Below the pieces are notes generated by a model. The model had not been told where the DNA came from. It did not search any database and was given only the letters and a program-made list of their open reading frames with translations. A stretch of DNA of 64,000 nucleotides from Chitinophaga sp. SYP-B3965 (GTDB lineage: Bacteria > Bacteroidota > Bacteroidia > Chitinophagales > Chitinophagaceae): assembly GCF_009647655.1 (NCBI RefSeq), contig NZ_WJFD01000001.1:248001-312000 (forward strand), given 5' to 3'. Shown here in pieces: positions 32,752 through 41,750 of the stretch. Position 1 is the stretch's first letter, and every line of letters begins with the position of its first letter. The translations under genes and the position numbers were made by a program.

Positions 32752-35358
32752 TTAGAATCCGCCACCGGTATCCATCTGCATACCATCTGCGCTGGACTTA
32801 TTGTTCTTGCGTTTGAACAGCGTAGCGTCAAACTTCCCAAAGCGGTAGCTGAAGTTCAGCTTTAATATGCGTGATTCGCGTTTGCGGGTAAAGTCCTGGG
32901 AGAAGTAAGGAGATACCTGGTCCATCTGGAACTGGCGGGTATTGAATACATCGCTCAGGCTGAGGGTAAGGCTGGCTGCTTTATTCTTCAGGAAATCTTT
33001 CCTTACGGCAATATCCACTGCACTCAATCCTTTGATGGTACCTTGTGCGGAAGTGGGGATCATCATGAAACCGCCACCACCGCCTCCTCCGCCACCACGA
33101 CCGCCGCCTGCACCACCTGTAGGAACAGTGATGGTTGGTGCCTGGTAGTTAGCAGTTACCTGGAAGGTGAAGTTAGCCGGTAATTTAGTTTCAGAGTTGA
33201 TCTTCGCTAACCAACTAAAGCCACGGTTGGTATAATCTTCTTTCGCATTTTTCACCTGCAGCTCTGTTTGATAGAGGTTCACGTTGGTGGTGATAGACCA
33301 GCCCGTAACGATCTCATTTTTCATGGTGAGCTCTGCGCCATAAGAGAAGTTCTTGTTGGCATTCACAAACGTGGTCAGCAAAGTATCATTGCCCGGTGTG
33401 ATGGGTTCGTTGATGGTGCTGATCAGGTTGTTGGTGTTGCGGTAGTATAATGAACCCAGGAAGTTGTGTTTCTTCCATGTTTTCATATAAGAGAACTCAA
33501 GGCTGTTCGTGTACTCCGGCTTCAGATCAGGATTACCTTCGCGGTGATTCAGCGGATCACTGAAATCGCGGAAGGGGATCAGCTGGAAGAAGTTAGGACG
33601 GTTCACACGGCGTGAGTAGTTCAGCTGCACTTCCTGTTCCTTTTGCAGTTTGTAGGATAAGTACACGCTGGGGAAGAAGCCGGGCACTGGTTTAGTAGGT
33701 TCGTACTTCATGTTTTTGCTGGGTATTTCACCGGAATAAACATATTGCTCTACCCGCAAACCTACCTGGTAGCCAAAATTCTTAATCGCGTTTGAGTAGT
33801 TCGCGTAAGCTGCATAGATCTGCTCGTCGTATTTATAATCGTTGGAAAGACTGTCTATCCTTACACTGCTGCCGTTATTACCATTGTATACATCGTACAC
33901 GCTGCTGTAGTAACGCATGGTTCCTTTGATACCGGTTTCGAACTTGCCGGTTTTGCCAACAGGATCTACATAGTCCGCCTGGAAGGAATAGAAGTTTGTT
34001 TTACCATCGCTGATGTTGGATTGTGCAAAACTGTTGCCTACAGGATTACCGCTGAGGTCCAGAGGCTGTGTAACGAACCCGCCGCTGCGATCATTGTTGC
34101 TGAGGTTCATAGACACATCTGCGGTGAGTTCCTTGTTAGGTTCCGCAAAAAGGTGTTTGAAACCCAATGTGGTAGTGTAGTTGTTGAAACCGAACTTACT
34201 ATCTGTAAAACGGTTGTTGCGCATCGTGACGTCTTTGTTCTCATCACTGTATACACTTCCCAGCGTTTCTCTATTCTTAAAGCTACCACCTACAATGTTT
34301 TGAGACAGAGAGATGGTGTTGCGGTTGTCCAGGAAATAATCCAGGCCAAACCTGCCGAAGTTGAACATGCCACCCTGACGGCTGTCACTGTTCTGGTTAA
34401 TGTAATTCTGATCCAGGGAACCAGGCACAGCAAAATTGGTACGGTCTGTGACCCCGGTACCCCAGTTCCTGTTAGCGTTGAAGTTGTAATTGGCAGACAC
34501 ATTCCATTTACCCTGGCGTACATTGATGTTACCACCGAGGTTGTATTTGTCGTTGTTGCCAATTCCGGCCATTATCATACCATTATAGCCGGCCTTCTTG
34601 TTCTTTTTCAGTACAATGTTGATGATGCCGCTCATACCCTCGGCATCGTATTTGGCGGAAGGATTGGTAATCAATTCTACGCTTTCAATAGCGTCTGCAG
34701 GGATCTGATCAATGGTGAGTGTGCTGGGTTTTCCATCCACAAAAATGTTAGGGGAGGAGTTCCGCACTTTCACATTACCATCAATATCCACATTCACGGA
34801 AGGAACACTTTTCAGCACGTCTGCAGCAGTACCGCCTGCGCTGGTAAGGTTACGATCCACATTAAATACCTTTTTATCAATGCTCATCTGGAAAGCGCTG
34901 CGCTGGCCGGTTATATTCACTTCATCCAATGCTGTTGCATTTGCTTCCAGTTTGATGTTGCCAATGTCCTGAGACATGGTTTGGGGTGTAACGGTTACTT
35001 TTTTAAACACCGTTTTATAACCCATAAAGTTGACCCGCATCAGGAAAGCGCCGAATGGCAGGTTTTCCAGGTTGAAATCACCATTGCCTTTACTGAGCAT
35101 GCCGGTTACTACGGTAGAATCTTTTGCACGAAGCAGTGTTACGGCTGCGTATTCAACACCTTGTTTTGTCTTAGCATCTACTAATTTACCATATATCTGA
35201 CCTATCTGTGGCATTGCTGCGCCGCCCGGGCCGCCTGGACGTTGGCCTGTGCCTGCTCCGGCACCTGCACCTGGTCTTCCGCTATTTTGTGGAGCTTGTG
35301 CAGCCACGTTCAATTGCATTACAATGATTGCAATGAACACTGCGTATAATTTTTTCAT
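32752..35358 (-). CDS. Outer-membrane beta-barrel family protein (TonB-receptor-like)
   Basis: An 868-residue outer-membrane protein: signal peptide (1-20), Gly/Ala/Pro-rich linker (GAGAGTGQRPGGPGGA), carboxypeptidase-like regulatory domain (IYGKLVDAKTKQGVEYAAVTLLRAKD), plug-like region (ADVLKSVPSVNVDIDGNVKVRN…IFVDGKPSTLTIDQIPADAIESVELITNPSAKYDAEGMSGIINIVLKK), and a long barrel with many aromatic-ended strands. This is the 'outer membrane beta-barrel protein' group related to TonB receptors. A run of glycine (GGGRGGGGGGGGG, about residues 764-780) lies in a barrel loop and could be length-variable. No SusD partner is nearby, so the ligand is unknown. Confidence 0.9.
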   Translation of the reverse strand: MKKLYAVFIAIIVMQLNVAAQAPQNSGRPGAGAGAGTGQRPGGPGGAAMPQIGQIYGKLVDAKTKQGVEYAAVTLLRAKDSTVVTGMLSKGNGDFNLENLPFGAFLMRVNFMGYKTVFKKVTVTPQTMSQDIGNIKLEANATALDEVNITGQRSAFQMSIDKKVFNVDRNLTSAGGTAADVLKSVPSVNVDIDGNVKVRNSSPNIFVDGKPSTLTIDQIPADAIESVELITNPSAKYDAEGMSGIINIVLKKNKKAGYNGMIMAGIGNNDKYNLGGNINVRQGKWNVSANYNFNANRNWGTGVTDRTNFAVPGSLDQNYINQNSDSRQGGMFNFGRFGLDYFLDNRNTISLSQNIVGGSFKNRETLGSVYSDENKDVTMRNNRFTDSKFGFNNYTTTLGFKHLFAEPNKELTADVSMNLSNNDRSGGFVTQPLDLSGNPVGNSFAQSNISDGKTNFYSFQADYVDPVGKTGKFETGIKGTMRYYSSVYDVYNGNNGSSVRIDSLSNDYKYDEQIYAAYANYSNAIKNFGYQVGLRVEQYVYSGEIPSKNMKYEPTKPVPGFFPSVYLSYKLQKEQEVQLNYSRRVNRPNFFQLIPFRDFSDPLNHREGNPDLKPEYTNSLEFSYMKTWKKHNFLGSLYYRNTNNLISTINEPITPGNDTLLTTFVNANKNFSYGAELTMKNEIVTGWSITTNVNLYQTELQVKNAKEDYTNRGFSWLAKINSETKLPANFTFQVTANYQAPTITVPTGGAGGGRGGGGGGGGGFMMIPTSAQGTIKGLSAVDIAVRKDFLKNKAASLTLSLSDVFNTRQFQMDQVSPYFSQDFTRKRESRILKLNFSYRFGKFDATLFKRKNNKSSADGMQMDTGGGF

Positions 35359-35541
35359 TTGCTTTTTTTCTTTGACTCGAGATTTAGACGTTGTTTTTTG
35401 ATCTGACCTTTATATCCGTCTTTGCAGGAGCAAAAATAGATGCAAATCAGCTCACCTTACGGACATATTGATAAAGGGAGGTAAATGAACCACGAAATGC
35501 TGTTAAACAGGGGTAAAAGGTATTAACAGTAGTTAACACAC

Positions 35542-36132
35542 TTAAAGGATCGCCAGCAGTAATTGCAGCAGACCAACGATAAAGCCTACAGCAGCGCTGA
35601 ACCAGCCTATTTTGGCGAGGCCGCTGCCCAGTTGGCGGTACAGGCCCTGCTCCAGCTGTTCGGAAGAAAGACCAGCTACTTTAGTGGCTACGATGCTTTG
35701 GAGATCGAAGTCTTTTTGCGCGTTAACAAGGTATTGATCAATGAGTTTCGGGAAAAGGATGTCCAGTTCATTGGCCAGGGTGGTTTTGATCTGGAGGATG
35801 GTACTGTCCCCGATGAACATGGCGATCATGGGCATTGCTTCCGGTAATTTTTTGCGGAGGAAATGCTCCAGGTGTTCTTCTACCTGTGGTTTTATGGCGC
35901 TGATCTTTGCGGGATCGGTGAGTTTTCTGCGGATATCTTCAAAAGAGAAGAATTGCTCTGCTACCAGTTTACCTAATTGCTCTGCTAATTGCTGTTGCTG
36001 CTTCGGGAAGATGCCCTGTAAAGTGAATAAACCCAGTTTTACGGGTTTAACAGGATGGAAGATCAGCCAGAGTGCGGCCCTGTTTACAAACCAGCCGGTA
36101 AAGGCTGCGAGAAAAGGAATAAGATAGATCAT
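35542..36132 (-). CDS. DUF445 family membrane protein
   Basis: A 196-residue protein with a hydrophobic N-terminus (MIYLIPFLAAFTGWFVNRAALWLIF) and C-terminus (IGWFSAAVGFIVGLLQLLLAIL) and a helical middle. The motif FHPVKPVKLGLFTLQGIFPKQQQQLAEQLGKLV is the DUF445 (YheB-like) signature: two membrane ends around a soluble helical domain. Function of the family is unknown. It is isolated between a beta-barrel gene and tRNA-His. Confidence 0.88.
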   Translation of the reverse strand: MIYLIPFLAAFTGWFVNRAALWLIFHPVKPVKLGLFTLQGIFPKQQQQLAEQLGKLVAEQFFSFEDIRRKLTDPAKISAIKPQVEEHLEHFLRKKLPEAMPMIAMFIGDSTILQIKTTLANELDILFPKLIDQYLVNAQKDFDLQSIVATKVAGLSSEQLEQGLYRQLGSGLAKIGWFSAAVGFIVGLLQLLLAIL

Positions 36133-36150
36133 CTGTTGTTGTTAAATGAA

Positions 36151-36178
36151 AATGGTCTCTATTTGCATAGAGACCATT
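36151..36178 (-). terminator. Terminator of tRNA-His
   Basis: Arms AATGGTCTCTAT (36151-36162) and ATAGAGACCATT (36167-36178), short loop, immediately after the tRNA on the minus strand and followed by TTCATTTAAC. It also lies 19 bases before the DUF445 start. Confidence 0.75.
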
Positions 36179-36189
36179 CTATTAGGATG

Positions 36190-36264
36190 GGTGATTGAGG
36201 GGTCTCGAACCCCCGACCCTCAGAACCACAATCTGATGCTCTAACCAACTGAGCTACAACCACC
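36190..36264 (-). tRNA. tRNA-His (anticodon GTG)
   Basis: Minus-strand cloverleaf with acceptor arms GTGGTTG and CAATCAC plus the extra 5' G(-1) facing discriminator C73, a hallmark of tRNA-His. D arm TAGCTCAGTTGGTTAGAGC, anticodon loop TTGTGGT (anticodon GTG), T arm GGGGGTTCGAGACCCC. CCA is not encoded. Confidence 0.95.
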
Positions 36265-36283
36265 ATGTTTGTTTTGCGGAGTG

Positions 36284-36316
36284 CAAAGTTAACGTAAATC
36301 GTTTTCAATTTCCAAA
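36284..36316 (-). promoter_or_regulatory. Promoter of tRNA-His
   Basis: Reverse-strand TTTG (36313-36316), 21-base spacer, TAACTTTG (36284-36291), an exact -7 consensus 20 bases before the mature tRNA. Confidence 0.7.
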
Positions 36317-36456
36317 TGTGCAACCGAAAATCTTTTTAAAATATAAATGTTTTTTTTGGTGAGGGTAAGTTACTGAGGCTAAGATACCTAACATATGATG
36401 GTTGGAAATCTGTTAGAGAGGGGTGGTTATGCACATGATTTCCACAAAAAATGCCT

Positions 36457-36520
36457 TATCTTTGCCTCTCGCAATTCACCCGAAACTTACTAGCCCAGCA
36501 TGCGAAGTGCTGGGCTATTT
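36457..36520 (+). ncRNA. Possible short leader RNA or attenuator
   Basis: TATCTTTG (36457-36464) fits the TAnnTTTG -7 element. About 27 bases later comes a strong hairpin with 10-base arms (TAGCCCAGCA at 36491-36500, TGCTGGGCTA at 36508-36517) followed by TTTTGT. Together they would give a transcript of about 50 bases ending before the 403-residue gene, either a small RNA or an attenuated leader. The -33 box is weak and no known RNA family is recognised. Confidence 0.4.
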
Positions 36521-36572
36521 TGTGCCTATGAGTGAAAGAAAAATTATATAGTAGATTGATATTCAACTTAAT

Positions 36573-37784
36573 ATGTGTATGGATCAGCTGAAATTAAAAT
36601 TGCAGGAGTATTACCAGCATTATCAGAAGCTAGAGAAAAAGACTAAAAAAACGGCCAGCGCGGGGGGCGTGGACACGGTGCAGGACCTGGAGACAGATAT
36701 CCTCACTCAGTTCGGTTTACCGGTATCGAAACGGTTTGTACAAATACTGCACGATTTCGTAAATCATAGTGTAGTAAATGACCAGCTGTTAGATTATGTA
36801 AGCAAGAAATTGCGTACGGCGGCCCGTAAGTATTTATTAGCACCTGTTATGACAGATCTTGAATTACTCACACAAGGCCGTGATCAGAAAAGGAGTCCGT
36901 TTGATGTATTGCCGGAGTTGGGATATCCTTCTCACGAGTATGCTGTATTTCTGATCGGGGAGTTATTGTATCGCCGGAATGTGGCAGCTCAGGAAGTGAT
37001 GGATGAACTGAAGCGTGTGCAGAAGCATAACAGCTGGGAGGATCTGCTGGTGTTAAGCAAGATCAACAATTATTCCACACACGAGCTGTACACCAAACTG
37101 AAGAAATACCAGCTGAACTTTGTGGATGACTTTATTACGCATCTGCGTCGCCAGGAAGTGGCTAAACCACAGAACAGGCGGCTTTCACCTGCGGAAGAAG
37201 GTTACAAGCCCAATTACAAAACGATCTCCAAAGTACAGGTAGAGGATATTGTGTTTGATGATAAAACAATGCCCACGCTGTTTGGTAAGATCAAAACCGG
37301 TACGCGTTACACCCGCATCACCATCGGGCTGGAATTCACGGAGTTGAATCAATTGCTGATGAACAGCGGAGAGCTGGGTATTGAGATCAGTAATGCGATT
37401 AAAAAACGCCTTGCTAACCCTGCAGCTGAGAAGCCAATGGTGATCGATATCAAAGCGGAATTTGGCGAACCGTTGAAACTGGATAACAGCTACCTGGAGG
37501 TGTATAAACCACAGCACCAGGAAGATGGTAAATGGACGGAGGATAAGGATGCTTTCTATTTTGTAGACAAGATACTTTCCAAGAAGGAATTTGATAAAAA
37601 GGCGAAGGAAGCAGAAGTGAAAACGAAGATCGAAGAGTGCCTCGAACTGATCGGTGGTTCTTATGTATACTATCAGCGGTTGCGCCGTTTGGGTATTACG
37701 GAGGAAGAAGCGCAGGTGAGGGCAGGGTTGCAGGATGAGCTGCTGTTTAAATTGAGTTTCTATCTGAATAAGCTGAAAGATTAA
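36573..37784 (+). CDS. Unrecognised 403-residue cytoplasmic protein
   Basis: Starts MCMDQLKLKLQEYYQHYQKLEKKTKKTASAGG; Met3 at 36579 is an equally possible start. There is no signal peptide or membrane segment. The N-terminal half is helical and basic (QDLETDILTQFGLPVSKRFVQILHDFVNHSVVNDQLLDYVSKKLRTAARKY). The second half is mixed alpha/beta with YKTISKVQVEDIVFDDKTMPTLFGKIKTGTRYTRITIG and ends in charged helices (EECLELIGGSYVYYQRLRRLGITEEEAQVRAGLQ). I do not recognise a family. It is a single-gene unit preceded by a possible attenuator and followed by an unusual run of terminator hairpins. Confidence 0.85.
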   Translation: MCMDQLKLKLQEYYQHYQKLEKKTKKTASAGGVDTVQDLETDILTQFGLPVSKRFVQILHDFVNHSVVNDQLLDYVSKKLRTAARKYLLAPVMTDLELLTQGRDQKRSPFDVLPELGYPSHEYAVFLIGELLYRRNVAAQEVMDELKRVQKHNSWEDLLVLSKINNYSTHELYTKLKKYQLNFVDDFITHLRRQEVAKPQNRRLSPAEEGYKPNYKTISKVQVEDIVFDDKTMPTLFGKIKTGTRYTRITIGLEFTELNQLLMNSGELGIEISNAIKKRLANPAAEKPMVIDIKAEFGEPLKLDNSYLEVYKPQHQEDGKWTEDKDAFYFVDKILSKKEFDKKAKEAEVKTKIEECLELIGGSYVYYQRLRRLGITEEEAQVRAGLQDELLFKLSFYLNKLKD

Positions 37785-37822
37785 TTTCTTTTGAATAAGC
37801 TGGAGCTTTGATTCTTCTGAAT

Positions 37823-37860
37823 AAAAAAATCCCCCGCTCGCAGGAACGGGGGATTTTTTT
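37823..37860. terminator. Strong bidirectional terminator
   Basis: Arms AAAAAAATCCCCCG (37823-37836) and CGGGGGATTTTTTT (37847-37860). It lies 39 bases after the stop of the 403-residue gene and can also stop the convergent plug-domain gene. Confidence 0.9.
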
Positions 37861-37945
37861 ATTTTAGAAGGCTTCCGTGTTGCGGAGGTCTTTTTTATGT
37901 TCTAAAAAGCTTCTGTGTTTGCAAAAGCCTTTTTTATTTAGAAGA
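37861..37945. repeat. Two degenerate copies of a terminator-like unit
   Basis: Two similar stretches of roughly 40 bases (GAAGGCTTCCGTGTTGCGG… and AAAAGCTTCTGTGTTTGCA…), each with a small hairpin and a TTTTTTAT run, follow the strong terminator. They look like a duplicated and diverged terminator. Confidence 0.55.
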
Positions 37946-37954
37946 AAATGAAAA

Positions 37955-40384
37955 TTAAAAATCCTTAGCTACTCTTCCCACACGGCCATACTGGTCCATT
38001 GCCTCTACTACTACGTGGAAATTCTTAGTGAAGTCATTGTTATAGAAGATGATCCTGGCGGTATGATTCGTAGTGTCATATCGCAGGTTCGCATTCCAGT
38101 ATAAAGTGAGGCGTTTATCTGCCAGTGAATGCACTGCTTTCTTCACCGCGTAATCAGGACTATAGAATTCTTTGATGATCTTGTAACCACCTTTCTTCAG
38201 CAGTTCCATACCCTTGGCATTGGGATCTCCTTTATTATCTCCGCCTCTGCGCGTCCAGATAGCAATAGCACCATTGCCGCCGCCAAAGCCACCCATAAAG
38301 GGAGGACGGAATACTTTGATGAGCGCCACATCAGACATCGGCATATTGGCCACGGTGCTGATATCTACCGGCATCTGATCCAGGTATACGCCCGGTGCGC
38401 CACCACGCCAGGAGAGGGTGGGGTTGCTCATATCTCCATTGATCTGCAAACCAGCTACCCTCGACTGCAGATACTGGAATACGTTAAAGGAAGTAGGATT
38501 CTCATTGGTGAGATCGAAGGTGTAACCATCTCCGCCGGAGAACATACCACTGGCATAACGTTTCTCTGTTGTTTCTTCCGGTGCAGGTTTCTTGGCGTTG
38601 ATGTTCACTTCTTTCAGATAGATAGTACGATTGGTCATGCTCCTGATCACACTGTTGCCTTCCAGTACGGTAGCCAGGTAGTTCTTCATTACCTTGTTAT
38701 CCATCGGAGGTGGCGGTAATAAAGGAATAGGCGTTTTAACCGCCGCAAAGTTATCAAAGAAGTGACGGTCAAACTGCACGTCCACATCCTTCCACTTTTT
38801 ATTGGTCATATTACCCTGGAAATATACCTGGGCCGTATCGTTGAACATTAGATTGCTGAGTGAGAACTGCCCTTTGTTGCTCACCGGTGCAGAAGCAAAT
38901 GCAGAAGAACTGTCCACCGGAATTTTAATGATGAAGTTCACGCTGCCGTCTGTTACAGGATTTCTGCCGGAAGTAAATGCGGTACCGGTGATAGAGATAC
39001 CCTGTTCATAAGGATACGTGATCTTCGGGAATTTATCCTGGAGGATCTGTTGCCAGTTAAAGCGCCTCCATCCATTGGTAAGCATCACGAGGTCCAGCGT
39101 TTGCATGGTGCTGTCGTTCTGGAAATACCAGTAAGGATTATGCACGTATCCATGGATATCAGAAGTGAGCAGGCTATGGGTGATGATGTTATTCGCATAT
39201 TCATCTCTCGCCACCTGGTCTGCATCCGTTACAGATACACTCAAATGTCCCAGCATGGAATCCGGTACCTGCAGCACAAGTTCTGTACGCTGGCGCGGGC
39301 CTTTATTTAATTCCTGCGGATCGAGGAAGAAATCTATCAGGTCCTGTTTCTGATTCACATAAACAAGGCGTTCCGTAAGCGGGCGTCCTTCTTTATCGAA
39401 CACGGTCAGTTGCAGGAGGCCGGAGGGCAGATTGGTGGTGGGTATCAGCCCGCTCACTTTTCCTTCTTCTATATTCAGCACTGCTTTATAGATCAGCTGA
39501 TTTTGCATTTGCGCCACCAGTAATAACTCATTGTTGCTGGTATCTATGCCATTGAAACCGGTGAGGTAAAAGATGCGTGCTCCGCGGTTATATACTTTCA
39601 ATGCTACACCGGATGGTTTGGCTACAGGCAGCGGGAATGTTTTCTGTTGCCCGCCGGCGGACTGGACCACGGCTTTATAGGTTTTACCTGCTTCAGGTTT
39701 CAAATCAAAAGTACCCATCCCATCGTGTACGGTTGTTATCACCGCTACCTGTTTATCACTTTCATCCCTTACGGCGCCGGCTACTTTCATCGGATAACCG
39801 TTCTGGTCGATGGCTTTGAATGCTACAGTGCTGCTCACCTCATTGATCAGGTCTCCGCCTTCCGGGAAGAACTGAACAGCATAATCTTTACTCGCTATTT
39901 CTTCGCCTGATTTGCCTGTTTTAGGATCAAATACCTGGATGTTCTTATAGAAAAGGAAAGTAGAATCGAAGTTGAGCATCCATGCGGTGTATGCCCTTAC
40001 CTGGTAAAGTCCGGGTTTCATGTTTTCCGGTAAGGTGAATTCTCCGGAAGCTGCGCCTTCATTTACAAATACCAGTTCCTTCTGTACAATAGCCCCTTTC
40101 TGGTCCCGTAACTCTGCGTAGAGGTTGCGGGCGCCAACGGCAGGGAGATCGTTGAGGGTGAGGAACCCGGAGAACCATACGGTTTCTCCTGCGGCATAAT
40201 AATCCTTATCCAACTGCAGGTAAACTTTCTCTTGCGGATAGTTCCCGGTGAATTTGGCTAAAGCCTGTTGGATTCGTGCTGCCCAGTCGTCTGGTGGTGT
40301 AAAGCCGAACGCTCCCCAGATTCCCGTAGCTAATACACAGGAGATCAATAGGTAACGAAGTTTGTGCAGGGATTTGCGTTGCAT
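37955..40384 (-). CDS. Exported MG2-domain plus TonB-plug-domain protein
   Basis: An 809-residue exported protein. After a signal (LLISCVLATGIWGAFG) comes an alpha-2-macroglobulin-like MG2 domain (KVYLQLDKDYYAAGETVWFSGFLTL), further beta-sandwich domains, and near residues 610-720 a TonB-receptor plug-like segment (GYTFDLTNENPTSFNVFQYLQSRVAGLQ, then GAPGVYLDQMPVDIS, and GNGAIAIWTRRG). There is no beta-barrel after the plug. Bacteroidota contain many such 'MG2/plug' proteins, thought to act at the outer membrane with a separate partner. A possible role in uptake or signalling is inference. Divergent from the flavoprotein gene. Confidence 0.85.
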   Translation of the reverse strand: MQRKSLHKLRYLLISCVLATGIWGAFGFTPPDDWAARIQQALAKFTGNYPQEKVYLQLDKDYYAAGETVWFSGFLTLNDLPAVGARNLYAELRDQKGAIVQKELVFVNEGAASGEFTLPENMKPGLYQVRAYTAWMLNFDSTFLFYKNIQVFDPKTGKSGEEIASKDYAVQFFPEGGDLINEVSSTVAFKAIDQNGYPMKVAGAVRDESDKQVAVITTVHDGMGTFDLKPEAGKTYKAVVQSAGGQQKTFPLPVAKPSGVALKVYNRGARIFYLTGFNGIDTSNNELLLVAQMQNQLIYKAVLNIEEGKVSGLIPTTNLPSGLLQLTVFDKEGRPLTERLVYVNQKQDLIDFFLDPQELNKGPRQRTELVLQVPDSMLGHLSVSVTDADQVARDEYANNIITHSLLTSDIHGYVHNPYWYFQNDSTMQTLDLVMLTNGWRRFNWQQILQDKFPKITYPYEQGISITGTAFTSGRNPVTDGSVNFIIKIPVDSSSAFASAPVSNKGQFSLSNLMFNDTAQVYFQGNMTNKKWKDVDVQFDRHFFDNFAAVKTPIPLLPPPPMDNKVMKNYLATVLEGNSVIRSMTNRTIYLKEVNINAKKPAPEETTEKRYASGMFSGGDGYTFDLTNENPTSFNVFQYLQSRVAGLQINGDMSNPTLSWRGGAPGVYLDQMPVDISTVANMPMSDVALIKVFRPPFMGGFGGGNGAIAIWTRRGGDNKGDPNAKGMELLKKGGYKIIKEFYSPDYAVKKAVHSLADKRLTLYWNANLRYDTTNHTARIIFYNNDFTKNFHVVVEAMDQYGRVGRVAKDF

Positions 40385-40532
40385 GGATCAGAATGTGTTT
40401 AAACCAACAAGATAGTGAATTACGAATAATTGGTAGATAGTCTCTTTGAGATTTTAACATTTCATATTTAAAGCATAAATCCGAAATTCGCCGGATGGCT
40501 TCTTTCCCTAACGAACAAAAAATGGTAAAAGT

Positions 40533-41750
40533 ATGAACAGGCTGGTGGTGATAGGTGGTGGCGCTGCGGGCTTCTTTTGCGCGGTAAATGCCGCAAGGCT
40601 GCATCCAGGGCTGGAAGTATGGCTGTTGGAAAAAACGGGCAAGCTGCTTTCCAAAGTAAAAGTTTCCGGCGGTGGCCGTTGTAATGTAACACATGCCCTG
40701 AGCAGTATCCCGGATATGGTGAAACGTTATCCCCGGGGTACCCAGTTCCTGAAAAAGGCCTTTACCCATTTTTTTGTGCCGGATACCATCCAGTGGTTTG
40801 CAGAAAGAGGGGTGACCCTGAAAACGGAAGAGGATGGCAGGATGTTCCCTGTAACAGATAATTCCCAGACCATTATTGATTGTTTGCTGCGGGAAGCAGA
40901 TCGCTACCAGGTGCAGGTAAAAATGCATGCGGACGTGGCGCGCCTGGCAAAAAGCACAGATGGCTGGACGGTGCATTTGCAGGACGGGCAGGAAATAACC
41001 GCACAATATGTTTGTATCGCAGCAGGCGGATATGCACAGGCGGAGAAGTTTTCCTGGCTGCAAGCCCTTGGGCACAGCATAGAAACACCTGCACCCTCCT
41101 TATTCACCTTCAATATGCCAAAGAACCCCATCACAGCGCTGATGGGCGTATCTGTACCGCTGGCGCAGGTAAAAGTAGCCGGTACTAAACTACAGGAATC
41201 CGGGCCACTGCTGATCACGCACTGGGGCATGAGCGGACCGGTGATCCTGCGGCTTTCTGCATGGGGCGCCCGCCTTTTACAGGAACAGGATTATACGTTC
41301 ACGTTGCTGGTGAACTGGCTGCCGGACTATAACGAAAACTCTCTCCGCGAAACCTGGCCACAATGGCGGCTGGATATGGGCGGGCAGATGATCTATACAA
41401 AGAACCCCTTCGGATTGCCGCAACGATTATGGCATTTCCTGTTACAACAGTCCGGGATACACGAAGAAACCCGCTGGTCTGAATTGCCGGGTAAGGAACA
41501 GAATAAACTGATCCGTCATTTAACGGGCATGGAATTTCCGGTGAAGGGTAAAACTACTTTTAAGGAAGAATTTGTGACCTGCGGCGGGATCCGCTTAAGC
41601 GAGATAGACCCTAATACCATGCAGAGCAGGGTAACGCCGGGTCTTTTCTTTGCGGGAGAGATCATGGATGTGGATGGGATCACCGGAGGTTTTAATTTTC
41701 AGCACGCATGGACGAGTGGTTTTGTAGCGGCGGGGCTTAAAAAAAGCTGA
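40533..41750 (+). CDS. HI0933/BaiN-family flavoprotein (NAD(P)/FAD-dependent oxidoreductase)
   Basis: A 405-residue cytoplasmic flavoprotein. The FAD-binding GxGxxG variant [18 protein letters not shown] is at residues 5-22; [12 protein letters not shown] follows near residue 50 and the C-terminal [29 protein letters not shown] motif closes the FAD site. All are hallmarks of the HI0933/YhiN/BaiN family. Family members carry out diverse reductions, and the substrate here is unknown. The stop overlaps the convergent STN/repeat protein gene by 14 bases. Confidence 0.93.
   Translation: [405 protein letters not shown]

Larger units (their letters stand above)
36265..36572. other. Intergenic region between tRNA-His and the 403-residue gene
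   Basis: 308 bases without a protein gene. It holds the tRNA-His promoter on the minus strand and, on the plus strand, a -7 element (36457-36464) followed by a hairpin (36491-36517); see the separate entries. Confidence 0.6.

Noticed and set aside
34021..35184. Long open frame (387 codons) on the plus strand
   Set aside because: It is antisense to the outer-membrane beta-barrel gene (32752-35358), which has clear family motifs; the antisense frame has no recognisable domain.
40206..41075. Open frame (289 codons) spanning the start of the plug-domain gene and the flavoprotein gene
   Set aside because: It is antisense to the flavoprotein gene and would cross the divergent promoter region; both flanking genes are secure.
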